NCBI RefSeq assembly: GCF_004684055.1
Contig: NZ_SRIB01000005.1
Span: 62,001 to 126,000 of the forward strand
From: Soehngenia longivitae
GTDB taxonomy: Bacteria > Bacillota > Clostridia > Tissierellales > Tissierellaceae
Direction: 5' to 3'
Length of the DNA: 64,000 nt
Shown: piece after piece, positions 47,825-56,822 of the stretch
Layout: every line of letters begins with the position of its first letter
Position numbering within the stretch: the first letter of the stretch is position 1
Made by a program: the position numbers and the translations under genes
Notes under the pieces: model-generated
Database searches by the model: none
What the model was told of the DNA's origin: nothing
The model's input: the letters and a program-made list of their open reading frames with translations, nothing else

Positions 47825-49291
47825 CTATCTCTTTGCACCTATTTTTATTAAATTAATATTATCATTTTTAGTTATTAATTCATCGTGAGTGACAATAATG
47901 ACAATTTTATTCATTGATAATAAATCCTTGATTTTATTTAAAACTATGATTTTGTTGTTAACATCTAAATAATTTGTAGGTTCATCAAAAATATAAACCG
48001 ATTTGTCTGTTTTTAGTGCTAACTCTATTTGTGCTAATTTTTTCTGTCCCAAAGATCCATTATATCTATTTTTGAGTATTCCATATTTACTTATATAAGA
48101 ATTGCCAGGTATGTATACTATATCATTTGATAATTTTTCAGGTGATTTATCGTTTATTAAAATTTTACCTTCATATCTATCCGTTATATTTAGTATTCCT
48201 TCTATTAATGTAGTTTTCCCTACACCATTATCGCCCATTATCACATTTAAAGTATTGCGCTCCAAATTTAATGTTAATGGATTATGAAGTTCAACTCCAT
48301 TTTCATCCAAGCCAACGTAATTAAATAATTTTATATTGTTAATTTTTTCGTCGAATAGTTCAATTTTAGATAGATTTAAAAACTCTTGAAAATTATTTAT
48401 GGCAGGTTTTACGGATAAATAATTACTTCTAGCTTCAAATAGAAATTCGATGGGAGTCCAAAACTGAGAAATGTAAATTTGAAAAGCAGTAAACACTCCA
48501 ATAGTTATTTTATCAATGAATACAAGCCAACCAGATAAGATTCCTGTTGCCAATATTGCAGCGTTTAGCATCCCATAAATCAATATATTATTTATAAAGG
48601 CTTCCGCCTTCGTTTTTTTTAATAAATTATTTGAAAATCTATTGAAAAATTTATCCAAAGGTGTCAGTTGCTTAACATTTAAGAACCGCTCTTCTTTTGT
48701 AAGCTTATATTGATCAACCATGTACCCTTTAACCTCTTCCATATCTTCTAGATGATCTGATGCATAATTTGAAATGATTCGTCCATATTTATACGATATG
48801 TAAGCAGACACTGGAACTACTATTATCATCAACACTGCAATTAAAGGAGACAATTGGAATGAAATTAAAAAAATCAAAATTATGGTAATTACAGAAAATA
48901 CTATATTTATTGGATATTCAAAGATAAAAGGCTTGATCAGTTCAAAATTTTGTCCTATTTCTTGATTGATTTTTTCTTCATCTAATTTTTCAGTTATTAA
49001 ATTGTAATTCTCAAGATTATAATTTATTTCTTTAAAAATATTGATGTAGCTTTCACTATAAGCTTTTCCCATAAAAACATCTAATAAATAATCTAAATAT
49101 TGCCCCACTAAAAAAATAGATATGTTTAACAAAGCAAAAAACTTTAGTTTTTCAAGATCCTTTTGCATAACACTGTCAATAAACTTCATTGTAATCAATG
49201 GAGCAATTAAATAGTAAACTTTCAATACAGCTTTAATAAATATGTATGTATTTAGTGTCTTTTTAGAAACAAATCTTATGAATTTGAACAT
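47825..49291 (-). CDS. ABC exporter (fused membrane and ATPase domains), probably for a peptide
   Basis: A 488-residue half-transporter: about six hydrophobic segments in residues 1-290, then an ATPase domain with Walker A GDNGVGKTTL, Walker B VYIFDEPTNYLD and H-loop IVTHDEL. The signature motif is unusual (GSLGQKK in place of LSGGQ). No C39 leader peptidase domain is present. ATG at 49291 follows GAGGAG and lies 29 bp inside the end of the radical SAM gene, so the two are translated together. By context it should export the product of that enzyme. The region is more AT-rich than the core genome. Confidence 0.85.
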   Translation of the reverse strand: MFKFIRFVSKKTLNTYIFIKAVLKVYYLIAPLITMKFIDSVMQKDLEKLKFFALLNISIFLVGQYLDYLLDVFMGKAYSESYINIFKEINYNLENYNLITEKLDEEKINQEIGQNFELIKPFIFEYPINIVFSVITIILIFLISFQLSPLIAVLMIIVVPVSAYISYKYGRIISNYASDHLEDMEEVKGYMVDQYKLTKEERFLNVKQLTPLDKFFNRFSNNLLKKTKAEAFINNILIYGMLNAAILATGILSGWLVFIDKITIGVFTAFQIYISQFWTPIEFLFEARSNYLSVKPAINNFQEFLNLSKIELFDEKINNIKLFNYVGLDENGVELHNPLTLNLERNTLNVIMGDNGVGKTTLIEGILNITDRYEGKILINDKSPEKLSNDIVYIPGNSYISKYGILKNRYNGSLGQKKLAQIELALKTDKSVYIFDEPTNYLDVNNKIIVLNKIKDLLSMNKIVIIVTHDELITKNDNINLIKIGAKR

Positions 49292-50552
49292 TATTATACT
49301 CCTCAATCAAATCATCAATAGAATCTATATTTTTACTCAATAAACCATAGTTATTTAATTTAAAAACAAACAATATTTTATTTACCATTTCTATTAGCTT
49401 AGGATTACAATATTTATTTAAACTACCGATTTTTACATATTCTTTATAAGGGCAACCACCTTTACATAAATAATACATACTACAACCATAATTATTACAT
49501 ATAGTAACTAATGGGTTTATATCTGCTATATCTATTTTACAATTTTCAGATAGTTTATTTTCTACATAGTTTTCGTTATCAACAAGAGAATAACATTTTA
49601 TTAAATCTCCATTAGGTAAAATTGTAACAGAATTATTATTTTTAATCATACAATTTCCACCAATTACATATTCTCCACTTAACTCAAAACCACTTTTATA
49701 TAAACTAAAATACAATTTCATTAACAAATCATATTTTTCATTTTCAACAATGTAATTTACATCCTTTTGAGGAACATCTACAAAATCAAAGTATAAGAAA
49801 AATTTACTTCTATAAACCGGAATTATAGCATTATTTAATTCCTCAATCAAATTGATAATTGAATCTGAATTTTTATTACTAACATTAATTCTCACCGATA
49901 AATTAATTGAACTAAATTCCCTTAAAATTAATTTTATATTATTTAAGATTAAATCATATGTATTAAAAAAATCTTTGCCTTTTCTTTCATTATTGTGGAA
50001 TTTTTTTGACCCGTCAAGAGAAAGTTGCATACTAAAGTTATTTAAATCAAAGAAATTTAAATGTTCTTTTTCAATTAAAGTCCCATTTGTTATAATAGAA
50101 TATTTAAATTTTCTATCAGGAAAGTTAATTTTAAGTAAATTAACTAATTTATATATATATTCAAAATTATTTATTGGTTCTCCGCCAGTAAACTCCACAG
50201 AAACATTTTTCGATGGATATTTAGATATATTATATTGAATAAAATTAAATATTTGTTCATCATTAATATTTATTTTTTCATATTTTTTAATTCCAGACTC
50301 ATAACAATAAGAACACTTAAGATTACAATCAGTATTAGTAACTATAACAAAATCTAAAATTTCTTCATTTTGATTAATTGTCTCAAAAAAATCTAAAGAA
50401 TTCAACTTTTTTAAATTTTCATTTGTAATAATAGTTTCTTGCTTATCTAAATTCAAAAAATTTTTATCAACTTCTATAATACAAAAGTTTTTCAGATTTT
50501 TTATAAGAATTGATTTTGAACCATTATAATATTTAAATATTGAAGTTTTCAT
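49263..50552 (-). CDS. Radical SAM/SPASM peptide maturase-like enzyme
   Basis: The 429-residue protein carries the radical SAM cluster motif C76-x3-C80-x2-C83 (TDCNLKCSYCYE), the GGEP motif near residue 122, and a C-terminal SPASM domain with eight Cys (GGNC, IKCYS, SENC, TICNN, YGCSM, YLCKG, GGCPY, KYCNP), enough for two extra 4Fe-4S clusters. Residues 1-65 look like a small N-terminal domain that may bind a leader peptide. Such enzymes crosslink or epimerise ribosomal peptides (RiPPs) or activate sulfatases; the coupled exporter favours a RiPP. ATG follows GAGGAGATAAATAT. No precursor gene is adjacent; an IS begins 28 bp upstream. Confidence 0.88.
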   Translation of the reverse strand: MKTSIFKYYNGSKSILIKNLKNFCIIEVDKNFLNLDKQETIITNENLKKLNSLDFFETINQNEEILDFVIVTNTDCNLKCSYCYESGIKKYEKININDEQIFNFIQYNISKYPSKNVSVEFTGGEPINNFEYIYKLVNLLKINFPDRKFKYSIITNGTLIEKEHLNFFDLNNFSMQLSLDGSKKFHNNERKGKDFFNTYDLILNNIKLILREFSSINLSVRINVSNKNSDSIINLIEELNNAIIPVYRSKFFLYFDFVDVPQKDVNYIVENEKYDLLMKLYFSLYKSGFELSGEYVIGGNCMIKNNNSVTILPNGDLIKCYSLVDNENYVENKLSENCKIDIADINPLVTICNNYGCSMYYLCKGGCPYKEYVKIGSLNKYCNPKLIEMVNKILFVFKLNNYGLLSKNIDSIDDLIEEYNNVQIHKICF

Positions 50553-50579
50553 ATATTTATCTCCTCTTTAAATCGGGTA

Positions 50580-52413
50580 GTGTCAATAAGGCACTCCTAT
50601 TTTTTTATTAAAACCTTTATATTATCAAGGGTTTAAGAGTTTTTATAGAATAAAAAACAATGACCCCCTTTTTCTGTTATAATAACTAGTTGCACAATCC
50701 TGAAACCCGCATAAACACTGCCTTTTATTTATAAAAATGGCTTGGATTCCTCCGTTTTGGGTATATAATCATTGACAAGATGTGTATAACTCAAAACAAA
50801 TGATGAAAGGAGAATCCTATGCCAGTTTCAGCTAGACAATTAAACTTTTGTGATGTTTCCAAAGACTTTGATAAGTTCTATAATCAAAATCAAGAAACTT
50901 TACTAACTTTACTTGATGAATTTATTAATATAAGTGATTTTATCCCTTTTTCTTTTTATCAAAATTATTATTCTAAATTAGGTTCTAAAAGAGATTTTTC
51001 ACTTGAATCTATGTTAAATGCTTTTATACTTAAAAATATTTTATCGATTCCTTCTATTGATCTTTTAATTACTTTTTTATCTATATCTCCTAATATTCGT
51101 AAGTTTTGTGGTTTCTTAAGAGTGCCTCATAAATCGCAATTTTCTAGGTTTAAGTCAGAATATCTAGATGATTTTAATGACCTTTTTCATAATCTGGTTG
51201 ACAAAACTGAAGATATATCTAAGAAAATCAATCCTTTTCTATCTTCTATCCTAGTTTCTGATACTACTGAATTTGAAGCTTATGTTGCTGAGAATGATAC
51301 TAAATTTTATCAGTCTATCCTTCATAGATCCAAGACTTAAACTAAGATTCTTGCTAAGGATAATCTCGATTCTACCTTTGATCCAGAAAAATATGTCCAA
51401 AGTCAAATGCCTAAAACAGCATCCTCAAATAATGATGTGAAGCTTGCTTATCTAAATGGGCATTTTGGCTATTTTCAAAAGTGCATCTTTACTACCAATG
51501 GTCTAGATGTAATTAGAAACGTTAATTTCTTCGATTCTATTAATAACCTGGAATTAGATTAATATCCTCAGGAAACTAAGCATTCTTATGATTCTAAATC
51601 ATTAATTCCTACTCTGGAGACATATTTTCAATTTCATCCTAATTTCACATATAATTACTTTCTAGGTGACTCTGGTTTTGATGTAGTTGATAACTATGCT
51701 TATCTTCACCAGAAGAATATCATGCCAATTATTAGACTTAATCCTCGTAATGAACAGTCTTTGCCTCAACCTGGATTTAATGAAGTAGGTGTATCACTTT
51801 ATCCCTATGATTCTTCATTACCTATGGTTTACGATGGTATTACCCGTGAAAAAGGACGTTCAGACAGAATTAAATATATCTGTCCTAAGGCTAAGAAAAC
51901 TAGAATCAAAGGAAAAACTTAATATATATTAGAATGTGATAAACCATGTACTCCATCTAAATGTGGTAGAATAAAGCAAATCACTGCTAATCATGACTTT
52001 AGATTTAACACATCTATGCCTAGGGATAGTTTAAAATGGTAACTCTTATATAAGCTAAGAGCAATCATTGAACGTTCAATTTCTTAAATTAAGAATTTTA
52101 TGCAATTATTATCTTCAAAGGTTAGAAATACTACATCTTTAAAATCAGATATCCTGCTTGCTTGTATATCACAATTAATTGCTTTTTTCCTAATGTATAG
52201 AACTAATAATTCAGAAACACCACTAGCTATCAAATCATTGATTGCTTAATTTTAAAAATTTATAGCTTTTTCAAAAGGTTTAAATTATGCCTTTATTTTG
52301 TGATGCTCTTTTTCGTGTATATCTTGTTATTTTATTTTTTTAAAATTTGTTATCTGTTGATAACTTTGAAATTACATTTTACAACTATCTGCTGTTATAA
52401 TTTGAATTGACAC
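50580..52413 (+). mobile_element. IS with IS4/IS5-superfamily DDE transposase, decayed
   Basis: About 1.83 kb, bounded by the short inverted repeat GTGTCAAT (50580-50587) and ATTGACAC (52406-52413), with one transposase frame inside. No target duplication is obvious. A promoter-like TTGACA lies at 50773-50778. The element separates the radical SAM gene from whatever was upstream of it. Confidence 0.7.
50819..52248 (+). pseudogene. DDE transposase with five in-frame TAA codons
   Basis: One uninterrupted frame from ATG 50819 (after AAAGGAGAATCCT) to TAA 52246 reads as a transposase: FRVP-like FLRVPHKSQFSRFKSEYL, the first Asp in LVSDTTEFEAYV, the second in YFLGDSGFDVVDNYAYL, and the Glu region LYKLRAIIERSIS. 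TAA occurs at 51338, 51559, 51920, about 52040 and about 52085. There is no frameshift and no other stop codon. With standard decoding only N-terminal fragments would be made. Confidence 0.82.
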
Positions 52414-52474
52414 ACAACAAATTCTAAAGAAGGTTGGTCATTGTTATATCTCAAATTATATCCTATATACTTGT

Positions 52475-53445
52475 TGGACTCGTATCAAAAACTTATAGAC
52501 AAAAGTTTAACTTTAACGACACTACACTAGCAGCTTCATATACTGCTTGTGGGGTCATATAATCAATAGAACTATGAATCCTTTTTCTGTTATACCAGGA
52601 TTTTTATATTCAAATAATGCCTTAAGAGCAACATTGAAATCATAGTATTTATGATGATTAATTTCTTCCCTTTTTAATACAAATGAAAAGATTCAATGCA
52701 AGCATTATCATATGGGTTTCCTTTCCTATTAAAAGAATGTACTTATACCATTTGAAGCAAGAAAACTTTCAAACTCATTGCCAGTGTACTGTGAACCTAA
52801 ATCGCTATGTAGAATAATCCCTTCCGTGCTAACAACATTTAAACATGCATTTTCCACTGCTTTTATAGTTAAACCTGCAGTCATAGAAGTTCCATAAGCG
52901 TAACCTATGATCTTTCTACTAGACAAAGGCAAGATATGTCCATCCATCCATTGTTTCTTATCTCTCCTTAAAATTTGTTGGCCTCTTTTCGACATTTTGA
53001 AGATACATGAACTAAGGCCTTGTAATAGGTACTTCTAGGGAAATTTAGAGCCTTGCATATAAGTTTGACAGTATATTTTGACTTGTATTTTCGATAAATA
53101 CAATGATTTCATTTATCATTTTCTTACGAATATGGCAGTAGCTTTTTTAAATATTTCATTCTACATTTTAAGTTCAACAATACATTTTTGCATCGCTTGA
53201 AATTCCTTGGATGTAATTTCCTTATTTTTAGCTATTTTTTTACTGCAAAATGCTGTTTAATCCACTTATAAATAGTTACCATTACTAAACCATCTCACGG
53301 CTCCGTTCTAAGATAAGCTGGCTAGAGTTGTACAGATCAATAATTTGTTTCTTAAAATCATACGTATACCGGATACTGTTTTGGACATTATTTAACATAC
53401 CTTTCTCACAACCTATTTTAACGTGTTAAACTTTTCGTGCCCACA
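52475..53445 (-). mobile_element. IS3-family (IS150-like) element, decayed
   Basis: Ends resemble each other: TGGACTCGTATCAAAAACTT near 52475 and, on the other strand, TGTGGGCACGAAAAGTTTAA ending at 53445. On the reverse strand orfA pieces (YTYDFKKQIIDLYNSSQLIL at about 53370) and orfB pieces are visible. At 0.97 kb it is shorter than a full IS3 element. Confidence 0.72.
52500..53400 (-). pseudogene. IS3-family transposase orfA/orfB remnants
   Basis: The best preserved piece is 52729-52995 with SRKIIGYAYGTSMTAGLTIK, ACLNVVSTEGIILHSDLGSQ and YTGNEFESFL, the first two catalytic Asp of the DDE core. After frameshifts, GNPYDNACIES (the Glu region) and DYMTPQAVYEAASVV follow towards 52510. The orfA start lies near 53393. 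Several stops and shifts make it non-functional. Confidence 0.82.
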
Positions 53446-54263
53446 CTTATATACTAACACCATTAGGCTTAATATACTCTAATGTTGCTTTATATAAATT
53501 TTTAACTCTTGATAATATTGTTTATTCATATTTTAGAATACTTATCTTCTTTTTTAGTTGAAAATGGCAAGAATTGCCTTGAATAATTCTTCTATTATAA
53601 ACAAATATTCTTTTAAAAATGTTTCTTGAGATTCTTTTTGCCTAATTAAAGGATTATATGATCATATCAATGTTTCAATTGTTTATTCTTTTAATGTCAT
53701 TAAGACTTTTTAAAAAGAAATAAAAGTTGTTGATTAAGCTATTAAAAAAGCATTTTGGGAACTAGTCAATGCCTTTTTCATCTGATAATGCTAGAATAAA
53801 CTGGAATAAATATGTAATATATTTATTTTAAACTGCAAGTAGCGTTATCCATCATGATTCAATTTCTTAAAAATTTCATCAAGCTAAATACGATAAAACA
53901 AATACTCATAAACACAAAAGACCACTTGCACAAAATATAAGTAAATTTATTAGTTTATTTTTTGAGTTTTTTCTCAGAAAATAAACTCCATTCCAGCGAA
54001 ACGGTCAAATCGAATAATTTATTTCTTTATATAATTTATTTCTTTATAATAATCTATTTTACATAAAGTGTTTTACTATGCAAATTTTTAGCATTTTTTA
54101 ATATTATTTTCATTTTATTTGACATATTATTAAGTTGCTTAAAATAATATAAAATTATTTAAAAAGAGTTATACTTTAACTTAAATTATTATTTATTATT
54201 TTGCAAAAATTTTATTTATAATAAAAATACTGTACAATAGAATTTGCAAAATAGAACATCTAA
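53446..54263. other. Very AT-rich gap with no intact gene
   Basis: This stretch has no open frame of useful length. A reverse-strand tail reading KNLYKATLEYIKPNGVSI stops at the IS3 border. Near 53960-54030 forward-strand pieces such as QNISKFISLFFEFF and PFQRNGQIE look like eroded transposase. No hairpin or promoter of note is seen before 54264. Confidence 0.5.
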
Positions 54264-54444
54264 AATTTTTTAAAATAAGATAGGTGACTCAAAAGCCAGT
54301 TTTTGTTTAATAAGTATGGCGATACCTAAGCACACGAGTCTTATAAAAAGTAATCTTAACCCTTAATTGGAAAAACACTTTATAATCGCCTCTGCAAATA
54401 TTAGCATTACATGAACTTATGGGTCAACCTATCTTATTTTTTAA
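54264..54444 (-). ncRNA. 180-bp element closed by long inverted repeats (structured RNA or MITE)
   Basis: TTTAAAATAAGATAGGTGAC (about 54268-54288) is nearly complementary to GTCAACCTATCTTATTTTTT (54423-54442), giving about 17 pairs with one bulge. Inside, GGCGAT and ATCGCC pair, and TTATAAAGT with ACTTTTTATAA extends that arm. As RNA on the reverse strand it would be a closing stem, a wide bulge and a long terminal arm, ending in a U-rich run, directly downstream of the 22-codon ORF. Alternatively it is a small non-autonomous transposon. Confidence 0.45.
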
Positions 54445-54509
54445 TTAATTCTACTTCTTTGAGGACACTTGTCCCCGTTAATAGTTGATTTTTCAATTAA
54501 TTTAACCAT
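54441..54509 (-). CDS. 22-codon ORF with strong promoter and ribosome binding site
   Basis: On the reverse strand ATG at 54509 lies 9 bases after AAGGAGGG and opens 22 codons, MVKLIEKSTINGDKCPQRSR followed by IN and TAA at 54441. The stop is at the very edge of the inverted-repeat element. The peptide has one Cys, many charged residues and no signal peptide. It is on the same strand as, and 4 kb upstream of, the radical SAM gene, with two decayed IS between. It could be a small peptide gene, a RiPP precursor cut off from its operon, or the 5' end of a gene truncated by the element. Confidence 0.45.
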   Translation of the reverse strand: MVKLIEKSTINGDKCPQRSRIN

Positions 54510-54561
54510 TGATTTTTCCCTCCTTAATCATATTTGCGTATAATAGTATTACGCTGACATA

Positions 54562-54590
54562 ATTATATATAAAAATATCCTAAATTGCAA
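54562..54590 (-). promoter_or_regulatory. Promoter of the 22-codon ORF
   Basis: On the reverse strand TTGCAA (54590-54585) and TATAAT (54567-54562) are exactly 17 bp apart. A near-palindrome GCGTATAATAGTATTACGC (54536-54554) lies at the expected start of transcription and may be an operator. Confidence 0.6.
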
Positions 54591-54629
54591 TATCAAATCA
54601 TTTATATAAATATTCTATGATAATTGCAA

Positions 54630-54775
54630 TGACCACCCGTCTAACGGGTGGTTTGCTCTGAGGCTATAAGCCTCTGTTACCGGCCAGCGCCTAAAAGAAC
54701 ATTAGTATTACTTACTAACCCCTTAAAAGGGTCTTCATATTCCTTGACACTAAGCTTATCCAGCGCTATGTCATG
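54630..54775 (-). mobile_element. IS200/IS605-like right end with paired hairpins (possible guide-RNA scaffold remnant)
   Basis: On the reverse strand a coding-like tail (LDKLSVKEYEDPFKGLVSNT, ending GAGR and stop near 54682) is followed by two hairpins, GAGGCTTATAGCCTC and ACCACCCGTTAGACGGGTGGT. This layout of a gene end followed by hairpins up to the element end is that of TnpB-encoding IS elements, whose right end makes the omega RNA. The rest of the gene is missing. Confidence 0.5.
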
Positions 54776-54791
54776 TTTTTTTCCTGGGTAG

Positions 54792-56353
54792 TGTGAAATA
54801 GTTTGTGTTTCATCATTCCAGATTAAGGAATTTGACTAAATTTAAAACTATTTTTAGATTAAAATTAAGTTGATTAGATTTCGTAAAAATCAAAAATTTA
54901 TTTATTACGTTTAGTATATTTTTACATAGCAAAGCTAAGCTGTCAAGTTCTTTAGCTTTTTAATGAAATATACTAAATTAGTAGTAGCAGTAGATGTGGA
55001 GCTTGTGGTTAATTGCATAGCAATTATCCATCAAATCCACATCTTATTTCTTTTTTAGGCTATTTATTTAAGATATCTTCAAAGAATATATTTAATTGAG
55101 CTAGTATTTGATCCCAACCCCTCATCCTTGATGTCCACTTAGATGTGGCATTTACCATTGCTAAATAAAGGCTCTTTTCTAAAGAAAAATCTGTAGGAAA
55201 TATTGTCTTATCCTTTGTTACTTTTCTTAGTTGCTATTAAAATTTTCTATGGTATTTGTTGTATACATCAGCTTTCTAATTTCTGGTGGATATTTAAAAA
55301 ATGTTGATAATTCAGCCCAGTTATTCCGCCAACTTGCTATACAACTAGGATATTTTTTGCCCCATTTATCTTCAAAGTACCCTAGTTGTATTAATGCTGT
55401 TTCTTCAGTGTTTGCTTTATACACTGTCTTTAAGTCTTTCATTAATTCACGTATATCCTTGTAATTTACATATCTTGTAGAATTTCTAATCTGATGAATT
55501 ATGCATTTTTGAATCTCTGCTTTTGGATAAACTGCGGTTATAGCTTGGCTAAACCCGGGTAAATTATCTGTAGAAAATATCAACACATCTTCTACTCCTC
55601 TATTTTTGAGATCATTTAATACCATTAACCAATATTTTGAACTCTCATTTTCACCAACATACATACCTAGGACTTCTTTTAAGCCATCCATTGTATATGC
55701 TAAAACGATGTATACAGCCTTTTTTACTACTGCTCCATTATCCCTTACGTTGTAATGAATAGCATCCATAAAAACAAAAGAATATACTTTCTCTAGTGGC
55801 CTTTGTCGCCATTCTTCAATTGTTGGAAGTATTTTATTTGTTATCCTTGATACTGTTGACTTCGAAAGCCCAAATCCATAAATTTCTTGAATATGAGCAG
55901 ATATATCTCTTGTGGTCATGCCTCTTCCATACATTGATATTATCTGATTTTCAATATTTGAGATGTCTTTTTCATACTTTTTTACTACCTGTGGTTCAAA
56001 ACTTCCATCTCTGTCTCGTGGTACATTGATTTCCATTTCTCCATTAGTACCTTTTACTGTCTTTGTGCTATAACCATTTCTTGTATTTAAACTAAGTGGT
56101 TTTTCACCATATTCATAGTCCAAATGGTCATCTAATTCAGCCATTAACATTTCCTCCATCAGATCTGCTGTTAAATCTTTTAGAGCCTCCTGTACATCTT
56201 GTGCCGTTTCTGGCTGATAAGATTCTAGTATTGCTTTGATTAACATAGCATTCTTTCTTTCTGGCCTTTTTCTTCCCATAACAAAATCCTCCTAGTTAAG
56301 TTATTTTTATTTTACCTTAACCTGGAGGATTTTCATACACAAACTATTTCACA
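54792..56353 (-). mobile_element. IS256-family insertion sequence
   Basis: Inverted ends TGTGAAATAGTTTGTGT (54792-54808) and ACACAAACTATTTCACA (56337-56353) match over 17 bp. The transposase lies on the reverse strand and is followed by about 270 bp containing a hairpin (AGATGTGGA at 54992 with TCCACATCT at 55035) that may end its transcript. No target duplication is seen. Confidence 0.85.
55060..56279 (-). pseudogene. IS256-family (mutator) transposase, frameshifted near the C terminus
   Basis: The first 350 codons are intact: ADLMEEMLMAELDDHLDYE, the start of the DDE core in SFVFMDAIHYNVRD, second Asp in IFSTDNLPGFSQAI, and the Glu in TNTIENFN. One base is missing just after this, near 55235, producing a stop at 55227. 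The other frame then continues as QLRKVTKDKTIFPTDFSL and YLAMVNATSKWTSR to TAG at 55060. All catalytic acids precede the shift, but the C-terminal helix region is lost. Confidence 0.88.
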
Positions 56354-56482
56354 GTCTCAGAGATTCAATAAAATATTTTCAATCACAAGCCTATTTTTTT
56401 TTTTTTGAAATAGTAGGTTCTGTTAAAGTTACGCTTTTTTAATTTTTTCTTTTGTTCCTTTTAAAAAATATCTCTTGACATA

Positions 56483-56790
56483 TTACCAGATTGCTACAAA
56501 CATCGAATACATTAAATCAGTGTTATATCTAATGCTTTTATCCTTAATCATTACATAATCTATGTTATAACGTTTACTGCTAAATTTTTTTTCATATTTT
56601 TGTATGAATTCACTAATCATATACCCAACTTTGTGCCCCAGTAATAAGGCATCTGTTTTATCAGCATATTTTTTAAATTTTCTCTGCTACAGCTCTTATT
56701 TCTGCTTCTATACCTTTTTCATTCGCTGCTTTTTTTATTTTCTTTATATGCATATTTTATAACAACAATACCTGCAGAAATTAAAGAAGA
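56483..56790 (-). pseudogene. PTS lactose/cellobiose-type EIIB remnant
   Basis: On the reverse strand SAGIVVIKYAYKENKK, then KKAANEKGIEAEIRAVAE, then after another shift KTDALLLGHKVGYMISEFIQ and NIDYVMIKDKSIRYNTDLMY match the order of a CelA-like EIIB. The phosphorylated Cys before SAG is not preserved, and at least two frameshifts are present. The rest of a PTS operon is missing. Confidence 0.7.
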
Positions 56791-56818
56791 GCAAATTAAG
56801 TAAATACTTAATTTGCTC
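56789..56818 (-). terminator. Terminator of the HAD phosphatase gene
   Basis: GAGCAAATTAAGTA (56789-56802) and TACTTAATTTGCTC (56805-56818) form a 14-bp perfect stem; on the reverse strand it is followed by TTCTTTAATTT. Confidence 0.88.
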
Positions 56819-56822
56819 TATC

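Noticed and set aside
50819-52248. Five TAA codons as evidence of stop-codon reassignment
   Set aside because: All housekeeping genes in the window end normally at TAA and contain none in frame, so the transposase is a pseudogene.
55227-56279. IS256 transposase as an intact 350-residue gene
   Set aside because: The frame stops just after the catalytic Glu and similarity continues in the -1 frame to 55060, so it is frameshifted.
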